64,000 bases of DNA from Burkholderiaceae bacterium. Lineage in GTDB: Bacteria; Pseudomonadota; Gammaproteobacteria; Burkholderiales; Burkholderiaceae_D. A program made the translations under genes and the position numbers. How positions within the stretch are numbered: the first letter of the stretch is position 1; every line of letters starts with the position of its first letter. Location of the stretch: positions 1-64,000 of the forward strand of contig JARLJG010000058.1 in NCBI GenBank assembly GCA_031291325.1, given 5' to 3'. The notes under the pieces were generated by a model, which saw nothing but the letters and a program-made list of their open reading frames with translations, did no database searches and was not told the origin of the DNA. Positions 60,425 to 64,000 of the stretch are shown here, piece after piece.

Positions 60425-62269
60425 ATGATTCCAGAGGTCGCCCCCCTTCCGTATCAGCAATTGCTGGTCCAGGCTGAAACCGGCCAGCTAGGGCTATTTC
60501 AACTGATTTCCGCTGCCGAATCGCTGATTGCAGCCGGCGATCGCTTGGCAGCCATCGGCTTGTACCGCGCCTGGCTGAAGAAACCGGACCCGGCGCTGGA
60601 ATATGCCGCCTATTTCAATCTGGGCGTGCTGCTGGCGGACACCGGCAGCCAGTCCGAAGCGGAAGCGGCCTACCGGCAGGCAGTGCATTTGAAAAGAGAT
60701 TTCCCGCAAGCGAACTACAATTTGGGCGTCCAGATGGAGAAGCAGGGCCGCTTGCAAGCCGCCATCGACCATTGGAAGGCCTCGCTCGACCAGGAAAGCC
60801 TGCAAGCGCCGGAGCAAAGCGATACCCACAAGCTCTACCTGAATGGGCTGGGCCGCTTGTACGACAAGTTTCATCTCTACGAAGAAGCCGAGGAGATGCT
60901 GCGCCAGAGCCTTGCGCTCGACCCCGCGCAGAGCGATGCGCTATACCATTGGCTGCATCTGCGGCAAAAACAGTGCAAATGGCCGATCATGCGCAGCTTG
61001 CCGGGCATAAGCACCGACACGATGTGGGATGCCGCTTCGCCGCTGGCGATCCTTGGCTTGAGCGACGACCCTGCGCGCCTGCTGAAGACCGCTCGCACCT
61101 TCGTCGGCAAGCATGTGTACCCGGTTGCGCGCCTGGTGCCGCAGGGCCTCAATTACGGCCATCGCAAGATCAGGATCGGTTTCCTGTCGGGCGATTTTTG
61201 CCTGCATGCGGTCTCCCTGCTGACGGTGCGTTTATTCGAACTGCTCGACCGCAGTCGCTTCGAGGTGCTCGGTTTCGGCTGGAGCCGCAGCGACGATACC
61301 GCATTCCGCAAGCGGGTGATCGACGCTTTCGATCGCTTCGTCGATATTTCCGAGATTGCCGACGAGGCCGCAGCGCGCCTGATTCAAGAGCAGGAAATCG
61401 ACGTGCTGGTCGACTTGCAAGGCTTGACTGCCGGCGCCCGCCCCAACATCGTCGCGCACGGCCCGGCGCCCGCGCAGATCGCCTACCTCGGCTATCCCGG
61501 CACTTCTGCCATCCCGAACGTCGATTACGTGATTGCCGACCAATTCATTTTTCCCGATGAACTGGCGCCGTATTTCACCGAACAGCCGATTTACCTGGCG
61601 GACAGCTTCCAAGTCGCCGACGATACCCGCTCCCAACTTATCGTCGACGATCCCGTGAAATACGACTTGCCGGCTGGAAAATTTGTTTTTTGCGCATTCA
61701 ATAATAATTACAAGATCACGCCGGAAATGTTCGAGTCCTGGATGCGCATCATGCGGCGCGTGCCGGACAGCATCCTGTGGCTGCTGCGCGACAACCAATG
61801 GGCCGAGGCGAACATGCTGTCCGCAGCGCGGGCGCATGGCGTCAACACCGACCGCCTGTATTTTGCCGGCCGGGTGGCGCCGGAAGACTATCTGGCGCGT
61901 TTCGGCGCTGCCGATCTCTTCCTCGACACCTTCCCCTATAATGCCGGCACCACCGCCAACGACGCGCTATGGGCGGGATTGCCGATCGTGACGCTGTCAG
62001 GCCGCAGTTATGTGTCGCGCATGGCGGGCAGCCTGTTGCGCTCGGTCGGCCTGGAACAATTGATTACTTTTGACGCTGCCGGCTATGAAGAAAAAGCCAT
62101 CGCCTTCGCCAACGACAAATTGCTGCAAGCGCAGTGCGCGGAGCAATTGAAGATGGCGAAAACGCGCAGCGCCGCCATGAATACCCATAAATTCGTCGCC
62201 GAGTTCAGCGCCATGCTCGAGCAATTGGCGGGCGGCGAGCGCCCTTTGCAGAGGGCTGCCTCGCAATGA
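60425..62269 (+). CDS. TPR-containing O-GlcNAc-transferase-like glycosyltransferase (SPINDLY type, GT41)
   Basis: 614 aa cytosolic protein. N-terminal TPRs at about 55-175 (FNLGVLLADTGSQSEAEAAYRQAVHL, NYNLGVQMEKQGRLQAAIDHW, ending QSLALDPAQSDALYHW). The GT41 catalytic half (about 235-600) has IRIGFLSGDFCLHAVS, the LVDLQGLTAGARPNI and IAYLGYPGTSAIPNVDYVIAD blocks, FCAFNNNYKITPEMFE, and the donor-site region DLFLDTFPYNAGTTANDALWAG with LSGRSYVSRMAGSLL. Enzymes of this family add a single sugar to Ser/Thr of proteins, and the TPRs bind substrate. It lies 211 bp after giant protein 2 and 47 bp before the exporter gene. The Thr-rich repeats next door are the obvious candidate substrate; the donor sugar is unknown. 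Confidence 0.9.
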   Translation: MIPEVAPLPYQQLLVQAETGQLGLFQLISAAESLIAAGDRLAAIGLYRAWLKKPDPALEYAAYFNLGVLLADTGSQSEAEAAYRQAVHLKRDFPQANYNLGVQMEKQGRLQAAIDHWKASLDQESLQAPEQSDTHKLYLNGLGRLYDKFHLYEEAEEMLRQSLALDPAQSDALYHWLHLRQKQCKWPIMRSLPGISTDTMWDAASPLAILGLSDDPARLLKTARTFVGKHVYPVARLVPQGLNYGHRKIRIGFLSGDFCLHAVSLLTVRLFELLDRSRFEVLGFGWSRSDDTAFRKRVIDAFDRFVDISEIADEAAARLIQEQEIDVLVDLQGLTAGARPNIVAHGPAPAQIAYLGYPGTSAIPNVDYVIADQFIFPDELAPYFTEQPIYLADSFQVADDTRSQLIVDDPVKYDLPAGKFVFCAFNNNYKITPEMFESWMRIMRRVPDSILWLLRDNQWAEANMLSAARAHGVNTDRLYFAGRVAPEDYLARFGAADLFLDTFPYNAGTTANDALWAGLPIVTLSGRSYVSRMAGSLLRSVGLEQLITFDAAGYEEKAIAFANDKLLQAQCAEQLKMAKTRSAAMNTHKFVAEFSAMLEQLAGGERPLQRAASQ

Positions 62270-62316
62270 CCGCCCCTTCGTGCTGCGCCCGGCAATTCAT
62301 TTCGACACTATAGACG

Positions 62317-64000
62317 ATGTCCGTATCCTACCAACACTCCGCCATCCAATGCTTGACTGCGATTGCGCAACATCACGGCATCCAGGTCAATCCAGAGCGC
62401 ATCATCCATGACAATGCGCTGGCCGACGAAGAGCCGTCGCCATCCAATTTGTTGCGCATCGCCGCCGAAATCGGCTTGAAAGCCAAGTTCGACAAGCTCT
62501 CCTGGGACGGCTTGTTTGCCCAGGGCGGCGTTTTTCCTATCCTGGCCCGGCTCAAGGACGGCAACAGCGTCATCATCGTCGGCGCCCGCGCCGAGCACGG
62601 CGGCCGCGTTGCGATACTCGATCCGCTGGCCGAGGCCGGCGGCGTCGAATTGTTCGCCCGCGAGCAATTTATCGAACGCTGGGATGGCGATGTCGTATTC
62701 CTCAAACGCGAACATGCGATCGCCGACCCCAACCAGCCATTCGGCCTGCGCTGGTTCATTCCCGAAATCCTGAAGCAGAAGGCGGCGTTTCGCGATATCG
62801 CGATTGCCGCGCTGATGCTGCACCTGTTGGCGCTGGCTTCGCCGATTTTCTTCCAGTTGGTGATCGACAAGGTGCTGGTGCATCAAAGCACCTCGACCTT
62901 GTGGGTGCTGGCGGTCGGCATCGTGATCGCCCTGGTCTTCGACGCCATATTCGGCTTCCTGCGCCAGTACATGGCATTGTCGGCGACCAACAAGATCGAC
63001 ATGCGCCTGACGCGCCGCACGTTCGGCCACCTGCTGTCCTTGCCGATCGATTATTTCGAGACCACGACGGCGGGCGTCATCGTGCGGCACATGCAGCAAC
63101 TCGAACGGATTCGGCAATTCCTGACCGGGCGTCTGTTCTTCACCGGGCTAGATGCTACCGCGCTCTTGATTTTCATCCCTATCCTGTTTTCCTATTCGAT
63201 CAAGCTGGCCAGCATCACGCTCGTATTCGCTGCGATCATCGCCGCCATTGTCGCCGGCCTGGTTCCCACGTTTCAACGGCGTCTCAACGCGCTGTATACC
63301 GCTGAGGGCCGGCGTCAGGCGATGCTGGTCGAAACCATCCACGGCATGCGCACCGTCAAGGCGCTGGCGATCGAGCCGGCGCAGCGCCGCAACTGGGATC
63401 AATTGTCGGCGCAAGCGATCACGATGCACTTCCGGGTCGGGGAAATTTCCCTCAGCGGCAATGCCATTACCGATTTCCTCGGGAAACTGCTTCCGGTCAT
63501 CATCATCGTGATCGGCGCGCAAGACGTTTTTGCGCAAACCTTGTCGGTCGGCGCGTTGATTGCGTTCCAGATGATTTCCGGGCGCGTGATCGGGCCGTTG
63601 ATCCAGATCGTCGCCCTGGTCAACGAATACCAGGAAACCGCATTGTCGGTGCGCATGCTGGCCGAAGTGATGAATCGCGCTCCCGAAGGCCGGGTCGGCG
63701 CCGGCGGCCTGCGCCCGCAGCTTGACGGCGAAATCACCTTCGAAGACGTGACCTTCCGCTATCCCGGCGCCACCGCCGCCGCGCTCGACCGCGCCCGCTT
63801 CACGATTGGCGCAGGCTCGGTGGTGGGCATCGTCGGTCGCAGCGGCTCCGGCAAGACCACGCTGACCAAACTGATCCAAGGCCTGTACCCGGTGCAGGAA
63901 GGCATCATCCGCTTCGACGGCACCGACGCCCGCGAAATCGACTTGTCGCACCTGCGGCGTCAGACCGGCGTGGTGTTGCAGGAAAATTTCCTGTTTCGCG
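62317..64000 (+). CDS. Type I secretion ABC transporter with inactive C39-like domain (cut by right window edge)
   Basis: At least 561 codons, open to the window edge. Residues 1-130 form a C39-like domain. The catalytic Cys position is Ser (YQHSAIQCLTAIAQHHG) while the EHGGRVAILDPL part remains, so it recognises rather than cuts its substrate, as in HlyB. A six-helix permease (about 145-430) follows. The ATPase domain starts near 465 (ITFEDVTFRYPGA) with Walker A GRSGSGKTT (about 506-514) and Q-loop VVLQENFLF. The rest of the ATPase and any HlyD gene lie beyond the window. It differs from the LapB-like exporter at 5130-7370. Position right after the giant proteins and the glycosyltransferase suggests it exports them. 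Confidence 0.93.
   Translation, partial: MSVSYQHSAIQCLTAIAQHHGIQVNPERIIHDNALADEEPSPSNLLRIAAEIGLKAKFDKLSWDGLFAQGGVFPILARLKDGNSVIIVGARAEHGGRVAILDPLAEAGGVELFAREQFIERWDGDVVFLKREHAIADPNQPFGLRWFIPEILKQKAAFRDIAIAALMLHLLALASPIFFQLVIDKVLVHQSTSTLWVLAVGIVIALVFDAIFGFLRQYMALSATNKIDMRLTRRTFGHLLSLPIDYFETTTAGVIVRHMQQLERIRQFLTGRLFFTGLDATALLIFIPILFSYSIKLASITLVFAAIIAAIVAGLVPTFQRRLNALYTAEGRRQAMLVETIHGMRTVKALAIEPAQRRNWDQLSAQAITMHFRVGEISLSGNAITDFLGKLLPVIIIVIGAQDVFAQTLSVGALIAFQMISGRVIGPLIQIVALVNEYQETALSVRMLAEVMNRAPEGRVGAGGLRPQLDGEITFEDVTFRYPGATAAALDRARFTIGAGSVVGIVGRSGSGKTTLTKLIQGLYPVQEGIIRFDGTDAREIDLSHLRRQTGVVLQENFLFR

Overview
The window is high-GC proteobacterial DNA. The set of families (a beta-proteobacterial type VI secretion (T6SS) locus with TagF, TagJ, TagH and TssQ, a NuoB of proteobacterial type, a Pcm, an LppC/LpoA-like lipoprotein) fits Burkholderiales, most likely Oxalobacteraceae (Collimonas/Herbaspirillum/Janthinobacterium relatives). 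The genus is an inference from protein style, not a search result.

Layout. (1) 1-7370, minus strand: a giant LapA-type adhesin that runs off the left edge, a LuxR-type regulator, and a type I secretion HlyD/ABC pair (LapC/LapB-like). (2) 7830-11668: a solitary nuoB copy, pcm, and an LpoA-like lipoprotein. (3) 11752-16893, plus: the post-translational control module of a T6SS (FHA protein TagH, PP2C phosphatase, Ser/Thr kinase, TssQ lipoprotein). (4) 16959-23475: an HtrA-like protease, an S9 peptidase with a beta-barrel protein, a small HTH protein and a WXXGXW lipoprotein, which separate the control module from the T6SS structural genes. (5) 23599-42700: the T6SS core, with tssA-B-C leftward (a FlxA-like coiled-coil protein follows) and tssH-J-K-L-M-tagF-tagJ-tssE-F-G rightward from an AT-rich divergent region. 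No hcp, vgrG or PAAR gene lies in the window. (6) 42897-49208: a GGDEF diguanylate cyclase, then a PLP decarboxylase, an ATP-grasp-like protein and a second PLP fold-type I enzyme. (7) 49209-64000: the most unusual part. Two giant proteins (1748 and 1605 aa) are built almost wholly of Thr-rich 8-9 residue motifs of the form L-T-T-x-Q-V/I-x-A. They are followed by a TPR/OGT (SPINDLY-type) glycosyltransferase and a type I secretion ABC transporter with an inactive C39-like domain, cut by the right edge.

How it may work together. Three envelope or secretion systems lie side by side: a c-di-GMP-type (Lap-like) adhesin with its exporter, a T6SS with kinase/phosphatase control, and what looks like a dedicated glycosylation and type I export locus for hyper-repetitive Thr-rich proteins. 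In the first giant protein the repeat is hierarchical: 8/9-residue motifs, an exact 423-bp (141-aa) unit, and an exact 1269-bp (423-aa) super-unit in three copies. Sampled copies differ mainly at synonymous sites, which suggests that the protein pattern is under selection. My leading hypothesis is that the OGT-like enzyme O-glycosylates the Thr-rich repeats and the neighbouring ABC exporter secretes them through their shared, non-repetitive C-termini. This is inference from gene order and composition.
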